A DNA stretch of 64,000 bases from an uncultured Verrucomicrobia subdivision 3 bacterium (GCA_903922735.1 CAIXUZ010000078.1:1-64000), one strand, 5' to 3'; positions 8,128 to 17,766 are shown, counted from the first letter of the stretch. Program-made: numbers and translations. The notes: generated by a model not told the origin, from the letters alone.

Positions 8128-10006
8128 TTTGAACTCAGGCAGGACGCTGCAAAGTTTGGCCGCAACCACTTTCAACGCCGCATGGTTTGCAAGGTGTTCA
8201 CGCTGGCTGGCCGGCCGGCGCGGAGGCTTTCAGGCGCTCCTTTGGGCAGCTGCGCTCAACCTCATCTTGTTTGGAGTATTTCTATCTTGGGCCACACCGG
8301 TTTATGAAACCAATGACGACCTGATGATGCAATCAATCGCGTCGGGTTTTTACACGGGGCACCCCGACGCACATCTCGTTTTTACCAATATTTTAATGGG
8401 GTGGACGCTCCAGTTTCTTTATGCAACCTGGGCGGGTTGCAACTGGTATTTTAGCTACCTCATAGCAGTGCATTATGCCGCGCTTACGGCCATTGCCTTC
8501 CTCGTTGTTTCCCGCCGGGGTGGCTGGTGGTTTGCGTTGCTCTACATCGGGTTTTTCCTGGTTGTTGAGATGCGCATTCTGTTGCATCTCCAATTCACCA
8601 CCACCGCCTTTCTGGCTGGAACCGCAGGTTTATTGCTGCTGGTGGACGGACTTCGCCCGGGTCATCCGGCGCATTGGACTAAAGTGATTGCCGGAATCGC
8701 ATTGGCAAGCCTCATGTGCCTGATTCGGGAGCCCATTGCGCTGTTATTCGGGGTGGTCGCCGGTCCATTTTTTTTGGAACGATTAGGCCCAGCCGAATGG
8801 CGCAGGCTATTGGGAACGGGTTTGGCCTTCGTGGGAATCTTCCTGCTCCTGCACGGAATCAATCGCTGGGCATATCAGCGGGATCGTGCATGGGCCGAAT
8901 TTTCGGAGTATAACCGCATGCGCGGTGAAATTCACATCACCCCGCTGGCGAAATTCATTCCTCAGGCTGCTCCTGAAGTCGGCTGGAGCGAAAATGACGG
9001 ATGGATGTTTTCCAAGTTCTATTTTTCCGAACAGGAGGTTTACGCCGGGGAGCTCAAGATGCATCTGCTATTGGACAAATTGAGGTTTTTGGCGCGAACC
9101 GAGCCGGCGCCTTCGTGGACGTTTTCGGCAAAGTTTCTATTTTTACCACTCATATTTATCCGTGACGCGAGCACCCTGATGATGCTCGCCATCTTGAATG
9201 CGTCGTGGTGCGTCCTCGCCGCAGGGGCTTTCCGCCGTCGCTGTCTGGTCGCCTTGCTGATTTCTTATGGTCTTTTTGCAATGCTTAGTTTTTATCTCCT
9301 GACGACGGCCCGCCTGCCCGAACGCGTCGCATACAACTATCCGCTATTGATTAACGCCATTTGCCTTTATTGGGCAACCGGCTTTCCCAACCTGAATGTC
9401 CATTCAATCCGAACCCGCTGCCTTAACGCTTTGTTCGCGCCAAGCTGTCGGGCCAAAGTTTTGCGGCTGGTGGCTCTCTCGCTTTTTTATGTTTGGGCCG
9501 CTCTGTATCTATTCAGTCTGTCCAAATTGGCACAAAGCTTGTGGTCGGCGAACGCATCGAATCGCAACTTGGAGCATATCAGCCACAAGATACTGGGGCC
9601 GGTTCGCACACTCATGCCAGATCGAAGATTACCGGTCCTGATTGCGATGCCCTTCGATTCGGTATTGGAACAAAGCATTTTTTTCTGGCCTTCAGCGGAG
9701 AAGCCTCCGTTTTACCTAGTGCCCTACGGCTGGATCACCCATTCACCACTTTTCAACCAGATCTTGGGACGACACCACCTTCAACCTTATTCCCTTTCAC
9801 TGGTGGATCGACCGGATGTCTTTTTTATGATGGAAACAAGGTGGATCGGACCACTCAGGATTTTTTATCGCGAGCATTACGGGTTGGACATCCGGTTTGA
9901 CATGGTGCTGAACACGAATGCGATGCCCCAGTTCGAAGACTGCAAGCTTCATCTCTACCAAGCCCATATCGTCGACTATAAGACACCGATTGGAAAGGCC
10001 CCATGA
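8120..10006 (+). CDS. Large polytopic membrane protein, GT-C-like, unknown function
   Basis: A 628-residue protein with about 10-12 predicted membrane segments (for example LLWAAALNLILFGVFLSW, VIAGIALASLMCLI, LFYVWAALYLFSLSKL) and a C-terminal soluble part. A motif YETNDDLMMQSI after the first helix places two acidic residues in the first external loop, as in GT-C glycosyltransferases, but I cannot assign a family. The ATG at 8120 overlaps the end of wecE by 8 bp, typical of translational coupling. The same frame is open further upstream inside wecE. Context suggests a lipid-linked sugar transferase or an O-unit polymerase/flippase-like role. Confidence 0.7.
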   Translation: MRDLNSGRTLQSLAATTFNAAWFARCSRWLAGRRGGFQALLWAAALNLILFGVFLSWATPVYETNDDLMMQSIASGFYTGHPDAHLVFTNILMGWTLQFLYATWAGCNWYFSYLIAVHYAALTAIAFLVVSRRGGWWFALLYIGFFLVVEMRILLHLQFTTTAFLAGTAGLLLLVDGLRPGHPAHWTKVIAGIALASLMCLIREPIALLFGVVAGPFFLERLGPAEWRRLLGTGLAFVGIFLLLHGINRWAYQRDRAWAEFSEYNRMRGEIHITPLAKFIPQAAPEVGWSENDGWMFSKFYFSEQEVYAGELKMHLLLDKLRFLARTEPAPSWTFSAKFLFLPLIFIRDASTLMMLAILNASWCVLAAGAFRRRCLVALLISYGLFAMLSFYLLTTARLPERVAYNYPLLINAICLYWATGFPNLNVHSIRTRCLNALFAPSCRAKVLRLVALSLFYVWAALYLFSLSKLAQSLWSANASNRNLEHISHKILGPVRTLMPDRRLPVLIAMPFDSVLEQSIFFWPSAEKPPFYLVPYGWITHSPLFNQILGRHHLQPYSLSLVDRPDVFFMMETRWIGPLRIFYREHYGLDIRFDMVLNTNAMPQFEDCKLHLYQAHIVDYKTPIGKAP

Positions 10007-10076
10007 TGACTTGCCGGATATTTCGACACGCTTCTACCGGCACAGAACTTCCATCTTTGACTGGGCAGCTGGACTT

Positions 10077-10096
10077 TGTAAGATGCTGTAAGATGC
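10077..10096. repeat. Direct repeat, 10 bp twice
   Basis: TGTAAGATGC occurs twice in tandem in the 176-bp gap between the membrane protein and the methyltransferase. It is too short to assign a role. Confidence 0.5.
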
Positions 10097-10182
10097 ATTG
10101 TGATTGGTGGAGAAGCGCCCGCCTTTGGTGCCGGTTGCGAACGATTTTGTATGCGATGCTAATTCGATGCGACTGATATAAT

Positions 10183-10800
10183 ATGAACATCATCGGCAAG
10201 ATTTCCTCGATTCTAAGTTTCCCTGCCGGTTACCGATTTTTCCAGCGGATGGTCGGCGCGGAGTCATCCCGGAAAACTTATCTGGTGGAGCATGTCAAAC
10301 CGTGTCCCGGGGACAAGATACTCGATATCGGGTGCGGACCGGGGGATATTTTAAATCATCTTCCCAATGTCCGCTACACGGGACTCGATATTAGTCCGGA
10401 ATACATTGCGGCGGCAAAGCAACGCTATGGATCCCGGGGGCGGTTCTTTTGCAGTGATGTTGGCCTGGCGGCGATTGAGGGAGAGCACGGCTCCTTTGAC
10501 CTGGTGCTGTCGGTTGGAGTGATCCATCATTTAGACGATGCGCAGGCGGATAAATTATTTGCCCTGGCCCGCCGGGTTCTGAGTCCCACCGGACGGCTGG
10601 TCACTTATGACGGATGCTACGTGCCCCAACAATCACGCATCGCACGCTGGATGTTGTCAAAAGATCGTGGAAAATTTGTCCGCACCCGCGAGGAATACCT
10701 ACGGCTCGCAGCGCCCCACTTCTCGACGGTGGAACCCCAGTTGAGACATGACCTGCTTCGCATACCCTATACGCACCTGATCCTGCGCTGCTCAGGCTAG
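10183..10800 (+). CDS. Class I SAM-dependent methyltransferase
   Basis: A small (205-residue) Methyltransf_11/25-type enzyme. SAM motif I is DIGCGPGDIL (about residues 47-56). An acidic residue follows in YTGLDISPEYI, and motif post-I/IV is LVLSVGVIHHLDDA. Its neighbours imply a surface-sugar, lipid or small-molecule substrate, but nothing specific can be read. It is convergent with the next gene and the two stop codons share the palindrome CTAG (10797-10800). Confidence 0.85.
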   Translation: MNIIGKISSILSFPAGYRFFQRMVGAESSRKTYLVEHVKPCPGDKILDIGCGPGDILNHLPNVRYTGLDISPEYIAAAKQRYGSRGRFFCSDVGLAAIEGEHGSFDLVLSVGVIHHLDDAQADKLFALARRVLSPTGRLVTYDGCYVPQQSRIARWMLSKDRGKFVRTREEYLRLAAPHFSTVEPQLRHDLLRIPYTHLILRCSG

Positions 10801-12515
10801 TTTACCGGCGGCGACAAACGGTCAGCCGGCCCAGGCTTATAACCTGCGAAGCGGATCAGCGCCAGGTTCTCCAGGCAGCACACCGGCCCGGCCACGGGCA
10901 TTTCCAAAACCTGCTCGCGCAACGCATGGCTCACTAGAACGGACGAAACTTGCGCGTTCCAGTAGTTGAAATACGTCCCAAACCATTTGACTGGCTGGGC
11001 CGATGGCGGCGGATCCGGGCGCAGGGCGGACATATTTCCCACCAGCCAGACATTATGACTATTTTGCAAGGTGCTGATGATCTCGCGCAATACCGGAAGC
11101 ATTGGATCCGGTTCGTTCATTTTTTCAAACACCTGATCGTTGCGATGCACATTGTGTGAATCAACCGGCGGAATCGTCACCCAATGAGTCTGACCGTGAT
11201 AATACCGGTTGAAGGTGATCCCCTCAAAGACACTGTTGACCACGATGATGTCCCCTGCGGAGGCATTCCGATCGAGAAAAGCGGCGATGAGATCCAAGTT
11301 GCTCCGCCGTGTATGCGCTTCTTCCCAAGCTGACTTTGCGCCCCAGGTCATCATCACCACCATGAATCCGATACGCAGCCAGCCCCAAGGGCGCAGCCTG
11401 GGCCAGTTTGCCCCCAGCAGTCCGTCCAGCGAAATCGCGCACAGACAAAGCAACTCGACATAATACCATGACTGCGTCCAATAGTGCAACTTGACCAGAA
11501 AGGCAAAATACCCCAACACCCCGAACAGCAGGCTCACGACACAGAACAAGGCCAGGTCGGCACGAATCTGGATGGTGACCGCGGCGGCAGCCTCCGGGTT
11601 GTGCGGCTGGCGTCCGAGCGCCAACTGCATCACAATTGCCGCCACGAATCCGCCCAATAGCAGCCCGATCCAAAGCCAGATTTCCGGGCCGCTGGCTCCA
11701 AGTTGAGCGCTGCTTCGTGCCGCCGTGGCTTCGCCGAACCGGTTCCACAAGGTTGCGTAGTTGAAGGATGGCAATTGCATCATCGACACATAAGCCGATC
11801 CCCGGCGGATGATGGGCAGGTAGATTGCCAGCGAGGCGGCGGATACCGTGCCGATCCCCGTCAGCGCCACCAGCGTTTTCCATTGTCGCCGGCGAATCGC
11901 CACCATGGCGCCACCCGCCAGCATCGCGCCGAGAAAGACCCCGTCATAATAGACGCAATGGGCGAACAGAAAGCAGATGAAACCGGCCAGAAGAACCCGC
12001 GACCGCGACGGAAACTCGAGCAGCCGCCAGATCGTTCCGAAACTGAGCACCAGCAGGCAGCTCGCCAGCCCATAAGCCCGGTTCGCTCCCACGATGAAGA
12101 CAAACGCCGGGAGACAACCCAGCAGGGCAATGCTCAAGATCGGTGCGCGGCATCCCATCCAGCGTGAGCACACCCACAGCGAGACGAGAAATAAAAGGCC
12201 CACATACAATCCCAGAAGACGGATGCCCGGGTCACTGCCGGCCAGGCCGAGAAAGCCGCAGCCGCGCAGCAGCAGAGGCCACAGCGGGGGAAACGACTCG
12301 AAGGGCATGCTGTTCCATAACTCCTTCAGCGAGGACATCTGCGCCACGTTGAGGGTGTTGATCTCATCGCGCCACAGTGGTCCCGCGTAAATCGCCGTTA
12401 AAACCAGCAAGGCCGCCGCGAATATAGTGCCAACCAGTGCCGCCGCAATTTCCACCCCCGGCATGGATAGGCGCGGTGGTGGTGTCGTTTTAAGATTGGC
12501 CGGAAGAGCCATCAC
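10797..12515 (-). CDS. GT-C-like membrane protein, tandem copy A
   Basis: A 572-residue polytopic protein with about 10 membrane helices in the first 400 residues and a C-terminal extracytoplasmic domain. The first loop carries GPLWRDEINTLNVAQM. The RDE matches the acidic pair of GT39/ArnT-type GT-C glycosyltransferases, which transfer sugars from polyprenyl phosphates. It is very similar to the next copy (12986-14665): both contain FESFPPLWPLLLRG, GANRAYGL, FLFAHCVYYD, RRRQWKTL and FNRYYHG. The substrate is unknown. Confidence 0.8.
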   Translation of the reverse strand: MMALPANLKTTPPPRLSMPGVEIAAALVGTIFAAALLVLTAIYAGPLWRDEINTLNVAQMSSLKELWNSMPFESFPPLWPLLLRGCGFLGLAGSDPGIRLLGLYVGLLFLVSLWVCSRWMGCRAPILSIALLGCLPAFVFIVGANRAYGLASCLLVLSFGTIWRLLEFPSRSRVLLAGFICFLFAHCVYYDGVFLGAMLAGGAMVAIRRRQWKTLVALTGIGTVSAASLAIYLPIIRRGSAYVSMMQLPSFNYATLWNRFGEATAARSSAQLGASGPEIWLWIGLLLGGFVAAIVMQLALGRQPHNPEAAAAVTIQIRADLALFCVVSLLFGVLGYFAFLVKLHYWTQSWYYVELLCLCAISLDGLLGANWPRLRPWGWLRIGFMVVMMTWGAKSAWEEAHTRRSNLDLIAAFLDRNASAGDIIVVNSVFEGITFNRYYHGQTHWVTIPPVDSHNVHRNDQVFEKMNEPDPMLPVLREIISTLQNSHNVWLVGNMSALRPDPPPSAQPVKWFGTYFNYWNAQVSSVLVSHALREQVLEMPVAGPVCCLENLALIRFAGYKPGPADRLSPPVN

Positions 12516-12985
12516 GCGTCAGTTGACTTTCCCTTGACCTGAAAGTTCAGGAGCCATTTTGCCGTCACGATCATTTTTGTCATAGAATCTTTTAATTACA
12601 AACAACCGTTCCGACAAAGGGCTGTAAACAGGTGTGCAAACCGCACGGCGCTCAGCATATCGCAAATAAATAACTGCCCGCTGGCGGCGTGAAAAGCAAT
12701 GCTGAATTTCAGATCACTCACTTTGGCTGGCTGCACACACGGCGTTACCCGTTGGATTCAATTTCAAGGCGGAAATAACTCACCTTCACAGGATGGTAAT
12801 CAAAGCAAAGGTGTGGCGTTCCGGCTGTCATGCGCGCGAGGGTTTCGGTAATCTCAAGTCTGAGGATCGGGTGCGTGGCAAAATCCAGATGACAACCAAC
12901 CAAGGCCGCCGCAAACGTCGTTTTCCGGGCAGCACCCAGCTTGTGCTGAACGGCAAGGAGTTATTCGTCCCGACCGGCTGGTTGG
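12516..12985. other. Intergenic region, partly a duplicated upstream region
   Basis: The first part (about 12516-12712) resembles the region upstream of the next copy (about 14666-14855). A shared stretch reads like AAAGCAATGCT, followed by ATTTCA and ATC, and breaks off where the mfd remnant starts in the other copy. The remainder (12713-12985) shows only a short open frame on the plus strand (12793-13023) that overlaps the neighbouring gene end and looks accidental. Confidence 0.5.
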
Positions 12986-14665
12986 TCACTCTGCATCCGG
13001 CTTATAGCCGGAGAACTGCGTGACCGTCTGATTCTCAAAGCGGCTCACCGGCCCGCCAGTCGGCAGTTCCAAATTCTGCTTTCGCATCGCATGATCCAAC
13101 AGGATGACGGAAACTTGCGCGCTCCAGTAAAGGCTGTATGGCCCAATAAATTTAACCGCACGGTCCGATGGCGGCGGATTCGGGCGAATGTTTAACAGGT
13201 CTCCCACCAGCCAGACACAATGGCCGCGCTGCAAGGTATTGGTGACCTCGCGCAACACCGGAGCCATTGGGTCCGGCTGGTTCATCTTTTCGAACACCAG
13301 ATCGTTGCGATGAACCTTGTGTGAATCAATCGGCGGCACGGTCAACCATTCGGCAGGGCCGTGATAATATCGGTTGAAGGTGATCCCCACCCAAGGGCTC
13401 TGCACGACTACCAGATCTCCGGCGATGGCCCGCTGATTGAAAGCGACGGCAATGAGATCCACATTGGTCCGCCGGGTATGCGCTTCAACCCATGCCGACT
13501 TCGCATACCAAGTCATAATCACCACCATAAAACCAATACGGAACATACCCCAGGGGCGCAGCGCAGGCCAGCTCGCCCCCATCAATCCGTCCAGGGCAAC
13601 GGCACAAAGACAAAACATTTCGACGTAATACCACGTCTGTGTGGGATACTGTAATTTTAGCAGAAAAGCCATATACCCCTCGGTCCCGAGAAGCAGGCTC
13701 ACGGTGCAAAACAATGCCAGGTCGGCGCGAGATTGGACAGGAATCGTTACCAGGGCGCTCCCCTGACGCACGCGGGCTCTTTGCATCACGAGCCCTAAAA
13801 CTGATCCGCCAATGATCAGCACAATCCAAAGCCAAACGCCCATGCCGCCGAATCTGGCATTGCTCCGAGCCCATAGAGTATGACCCAGCGCATACCACAG
13901 CGTTGAGTAATCCATGTATTGAAGCTGATTCATCGGCACATAGTCCGATCCCCGGTGGATGACGGGCAAATATATGGCCAGGGAAGAAGCGGACACCGCA
14001 CCAATCACGACCAGCGTCAGCAGCGTCTTCCATTGTCGCCGGCGAATCACCACCATGGCTCCGCCGGCCAGCATGGCGCACAGAAAAACCACGTCATAAT
14101 AGACGCAATGCGCAAACAAAAAGCAAATGAGACCGGTCAAAAGCACCCATGACCGCGTAGGGCGCTCGATCATTCGCCAAATCATTCCAAAACTAAGAAC
14201 CAAAAGAGCGCTTCCCAGCCCATAAGCCCGATTTGCTCCAACGATGAAAATAAAGGCCGGCAGGCTGCCCATCAGGGCAATGGTTATCATCGGCGCACGC
14301 GCCCCGATACAGCGGGAGCAGAACCAGACAGAAGCGAGGAAGAAAAATCCCGTGAACAGTCCTAAAATCCGGATGTCCGCATCGCTGTTGGCCAGGCCCA
14401 AAAAGTCCCACCCCCGCAATAGCAACGGCCAAAGCGGAGGAAACGACTCGAACGACATGTTATGCCACAACTCCGGCATCGAGGCCATTTTCGCCACATT
14501 AATGGTGTTGACCTCATCTCGCCAAAGCGGCCCCGCGTTCATTGCAGCGACAATCAGCAAAAGCGCTGAAAACGCAGTGCCAAGCAATGCCACCATCGTT
14601 TCCATCCCAAACTTCGGTGACCGGGGCGCGGATATTTCCCTGGCTTCGGTTTGATGAGTTATCAC
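12986..14665 (-). CDS. GT-C-like membrane protein, tandem copy B
   Basis: A 559-residue paralogue of the gene at 10797-12515, with the same order of landmarks: GPLWRDEVNTINVAKM in the first loop, SFESFPPLWPLLLRGW, FIVGANRAYGLGS, ICFLFAHCVYYDVVF, VVIRRRQWKTLLTL, and the C-terminal NRYYHGPAEWLTVPPIDSHKVHRND. The likely role is a polyprenyl-phosphate-sugar-dependent glycosyltransferase in the inner membrane. Similarity continues into the upstream region, so the duplication took in non-coding DNA. Keeping two intact copies beside a decayed third suggests gene-family turnover. Confidence 0.8.
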   Translation of the reverse strand: MITHQTEAREISAPRSPKFGMETMVALLGTAFSALLLIVAAMNAGPLWRDEVNTINVAKMASMPELWHNMSFESFPPLWPLLLRGWDFLGLANSDADIRILGLFTGFFFLASVWFCSRCIGARAPMITIALMGSLPAFIFIVGANRAYGLGSALLVLSFGMIWRMIERPTRSWVLLTGLICFLFAHCVYYDVVFLCAMLAGGAMVVIRRRQWKTLLTLVVIGAVSASSLAIYLPVIHRGSDYVPMNQLQYMDYSTLWYALGHTLWARSNARFGGMGVWLWIVLIIGGSVLGLVMQRARVRQGSALVTIPVQSRADLALFCTVSLLLGTEGYMAFLLKLQYPTQTWYYVEMFCLCAVALDGLMGASWPALRPWGMFRIGFMVVIMTWYAKSAWVEAHTRRTNVDLIAVAFNQRAIAGDLVVVQSPWVGITFNRYYHGPAEWLTVPPIDSHKVHRNDLVFEKMNQPDPMAPVLREVTNTLQRGHCVWLVGDLLNIRPNPPPSDRAVKFIGPYSLYWSAQVSVILLDHAMRKQNLELPTGGPVSRFENQTVTQFSGYKPDAE

Positions 14666-14847
14666 GGGTAAAATATTTTCCGTTATCTAAAATATCCAGG
14701 GCCGCTCAAGGTGGAATACTCAACCTTGCCAAATTTATCGTTAACAGCCGTTTAACAAGAACGCGCGTCAGACATGGTCGCGAACTTCTGCCAACCATCG
14801 CAAAATAGATGTCTGCCCGACGATGAGCCGGAAAGCAATGCTAGATT

Positions 14848-14950
14848 TCAAATCGCCAGCAGCAGCCGTTTGAATTCCTTGAGCCTAGCCCTGGCTTCCT
14901 GCTTGGTAAGGCGGAGGCGGGAATTTGCCGCCGAGCCGAATGTAATCGCC
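14848..14950 (-). pseudogene. Remnant of the mfd 3' end
   Basis: The last residues read here, LTKQEARARLKEFKRLLLAI, closely match the true Mfd C-terminus [20 protein letters not shown] (1212 onward, same strand). Just upstream, in another frame, GDYIRLGGKFP matches Mfd [11 protein letters not shown]. The two parts are joined by a 4-bp insertion (GGCGGAGGCGGG against GGCGCGG), so the tail is frameshifted. About 100 bp of mfd-like DNA thus sits some 13.6 kb from the intact gene. Confidence 0.88.
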
Positions 14951-16057
14951 GCATTCGCAGGGCCGGTGGGGCTGACACCCACGCATAAACGGCACAAGCA
15001 GCCGCGATGACCAAAACGCAAAACGCGGGCCAGCGGGTGGATGCGCGGCAGAATCGCATCGCAACAAACGGCGGCAAAAACGAGCGCGGGAATATAATAC
15101 CAAGGCTCGGTGGGCAAACCGGACAGATGAATAAGAAAACCGAATCCAGCCAACCCCAGAACCAGCGACAGACTGTCGAACCAAAGCAAATCAGTCTGCT
15201 CCGGCGGGTCATCGGATGCGGTCTGGATGCAGACACGACCGATTCCGAACAGCACCGCAAACAGAATCAAAACGACCCAGACATCAATCAACAGGCCCGT
15301 GGCTTCGCTGATCCGACTCAAAAAGCCATTGAAATTAATACCAGCCTTGCTCAACAACCACCAGCTTTGGGCGTGGCGCAAAGGCACCACATACGGCAGC
15401 ATAGAAATGGCGGCCGCCAGGCCCAGACTCAAAAACCCAAACGCCCGGGGCCATTGCCGGCGGCGAACACAAACCGCCATGCCACCAAGGCAAATGGCCA
15501 GCAACAGGAACGCGTTCTGATAAAGAGTTTGCACGCTCAACACCGCAAACACGCCGGCCAGCAGCCAGCGCCGCCGATTGGGAGCTTCGAGGCAACCCAC
15601 ACCAACGACAGGGTGAGAAGGATTAGCGCGGTCGCCAAGCCGTAGGCAGGAATGGAATCACCATAACGAATGACGGTAAAGTTCAAGCCGGCGAGCGACA
15701 GCGAAATAAGCGGCAGCCCCTGGCCCAGCTTCCGACCGGCCAGCCAGAGCGCCACCAGCAGCACGAATCCGCAAACCAACCCCAGAACCCGCAGATTCAC
15801 ATCGGAGCTTCCCAATCCGACCGCCGGCCAGCCACGCACGAGCAAGAGAAACAGCATCGGGCAATGATCGTGCGGCATGGCTTCCCAGACCCGCCCAGAG
15901 TTGGCAACGTGGCGATGTTCACGACTCAGATTTCATCCCGCCACAGCGGCCCGACATGCTGCCAAAACACCCATTGCAAAACCATGGCAGCCACGGAAAA
16001 TAAAATCGCCGCCGCCAATTCAACCGAAGACAGTCTGCGCCGGAGAAATGCGTTCAT
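14848..16057 (-). pseudogene. Decayed third GT-C copy ending in a displaced mfd tail
   Basis: An ATG at 16057 starts a frame that reads as the paralogues do up to GPLWRDEI, then meets an in-frame TGA. Similarity continues as VVNIATLP, shifts frame to CPMLFLLLVRGWPAVGLGSSD and then SIPAYGLATALILL, and shifts again to RRRWLLAGVFAVLSVQTLYQNAF and VRRRQWPRAFGF. The C-terminal extracytoplasmic domain of the intact copies is missing. At least one stop and two frameshifts make sequencing error unlikely as the sole cause. The 3' end is fused to a remnant of mfd, listed separately. The upstream GT39-like gene ends 3 bp before this start. Confidence 0.85.
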
Positions 16058-16060
16058 GGT

Positions 16061-17674
16061 TCAATGCGCGGGAATGGCGGCACGGCCAGTCCCGCTGCGT
16101 TTTAGCTGATAGACAAACAGCGGACACCCCAGGGTTTTGCCGGCGGGCGCGGGTTCACCGGCCGACAACACTTTGGTGTAATTGGTTTGGTAAGCATTCC
16201 ACCAGTCAAAGATTTTAGGATTCGAACCGGCGCACCGCCCCCAAGAAGTGTCGCCCCGAACATAGATGATGAATTCCGGAGCGACTGCTTCAATTTCCCG
16301 GATCATCTCCGCCTGCATTGGCAAGGCGAATGGCTGCGGCTCCATCAGCGGATACGTGTAAATATAGCCGGTAGCCGAATGGCGGCGGGCGAGAAAATAA
16401 ATTTCCGGCTCGGAACCGATCACCGCCACGCGGGCGGCGGCCAACGAATTGGTGCGGATAAAATTGGCGACGTTTTCCGCTTCCGCAAACAATGGCAGCC
16501 CGTAGATTTCCCGCGACGCTTGAACCGGAGATTTGACGAACCAAAGGTCGCGATTGACAAAAAACGTGGCGGCCAGAAAAACGGCATAGACGGCGAACAA
16601 TGGATTTCGCACCGGTGACCTGCCGCCGGCTGGCTGCAGTCGGATGATGGCGGAAACAGCGCAACCAGCACATAACGCCGCCGCCGGCAAAGTCACAAGA
16701 AAATAGTGCGGACGAAAATAAAAGCCGGGAAACACAGTCAGCGCCGACGCCAGACTGAAACTCACCAGCCAAAGCCGCACGCCACGCAATCGTTCATCAA
16801 ACCACATCAGCACCAAGCCCGCCGCCGCCAGCAGCCAGAGCAACACGGTGGTCGCGGCAACCTGCGGGAACACCAGCCAAAAGCGGCTGACCGCTTCAGA
16901 GTTGGATTTGATGACGGCGTATTGGCGCGCATAATCAATCGTCCAAAACCAGAATTTCCCAAAGACACCCGCATTCCACAACAGGCAGCAGCAGAGGATA
17001 AATGGCAACAGCATGCCCATGGCACAAGCCACAACCAGCCGCAGCCGGCGGTTCCATGGGATTCCTGCCAGGCGAAAGCAGGTCACGGCAAAGGCAATCC
17101 CGGCCCACGCCGCGATAATCACCGCATGCTGCTTCATCAAGATGGCCAGCCCCAGCAAAAAACCGGAAACGAACGCCGCCAGCCGGCTTTCCGCCGACCA
17201 CGCCCGCCACAACCCACACAAACCCGCCGTCACAAAAAAAGCGCAGAAATGCGTCGCATGACCGGCCAGACCGAGCATGGAAGGACTCGCCGCCAGCAAC
17301 GCATAGCTGGTGGCGGCAACGACGCCGGCAGTTTCATCGAGAATTTTTTTACCAAGCCAGAACAACATCAGCGCGGTTCCCGTAGTCATCAACAAAAGCC
17401 CCAGATGGATGCCCGCCGGCGTCTGTCCGAACACCGCCATAATGGCAGCGTAGGCCAGATAAGTGCCAGGGAATTTCATGTTGTAAGCCAGCTCGTAAGG
17501 CGGGAAACCTTGCAGCATGAGCTGGCCGGCGTAGGCGTATTCGCCTTCGTCGCGTTCGAGCGGAAAATTCAGCAACCGCAACCGCGCCACGGCCACGAGC
17601 GCCAGCACGGCCAACATGAACCACCACGTCCAGTGGCGTTTAAACCTTCGTGAAGCGTTTTCCGGCGGCGGCAT
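16061..17674 (-). CDS. GT39-like (PMT/ArnT-type) membrane glycosyltransferase
   Basis: A 537-residue inner-membrane protein with about 11 hydrophobic segments. Near residue 39 the first loop carries LERDEGEYAYAGQLML, the acidic motif of the PMT/ArnT GT-C families. FPPYELAYNMKFPGTYLAYA and AGHATHFCAFF are also typical of bacterial GT39-like 'glycosyltransferase family 39' proteins. Such enzymes use polyprenyl-phosphate sugars on the periplasmic face. It precedes the three related but shorter-motif GT-C copies on the same strand. It is divergent from the transporter at 17767, with a 92-bp gap containing a dispersed repeat. Confidence 0.85.
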   Translation of the reverse strand: MPPPENASRRFKRHWTWWFMLAVLALVAVARLRLLNFPLERDEGEYAYAGQLMLQGFPPYELAYNMKFPGTYLAYAAIMAVFGQTPAGIHLGLLLMTTGTALMLFWLGKKILDETAGVVAATSYALLAASPSMLGLAGHATHFCAFFVTAGLCGLWRAWSAESRLAAFVSGFLLGLAILMKQHAVIIAAWAGIAFAVTCFRLAGIPWNRRLRLVVACAMGMLLPFILCCCLLWNAGVFGKFWFWTIDYARQYAVIKSNSEAVSRFWLVFPQVAATTVLLWLLAAAGLVLMWFDERLRGVRLWLVSFSLASALTVFPGFYFRPHYFLVTLPAAALCAGCAVSAIIRLQPAGGRSPVRNPLFAVYAVFLAATFFVNRDLWFVKSPVQASREIYGLPLFAEAENVANFIRTNSLAAARVAVIGSEPEIYFLARRHSATGYIYTYPLMEPQPFALPMQAEMIREIEAVAPEFIIYVRGDTSWGRCAGSNPKIFDWWNAYQTNYTKVLSAGEPAPAGKTLGCPLFVYQLKRSGTGRAAIPAH

Positions 17675-17675
17675 G

Positions 17676-17727
17676 CGCGAGCATGAGACAAAAACAAACC
17701 GCTAAATTCAATTCAATTTGCCGGTTT
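17676..17727. repeat. Dispersed repeat, copy 1
   Basis: It begins CGCGAGCATGA and ends AATTCAATTTGCCGGTT. A second copy with the same ends and a diverged centre lies at 40006-40056. Both copies are in intergenic DNA. Confidence 0.6.
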
Positions 17728-17766
17728 CAGTTGACCCGCCCATCCGCGTCCGCGAAAATTTTCCCG

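Noticed and set aside
12793-13023. 76-codon open frame between the GT-C copies
   Set aside because: It overlaps the 3' end of copy B, has no convincing start signal or family match, and lies in DNA that looks degenerate.
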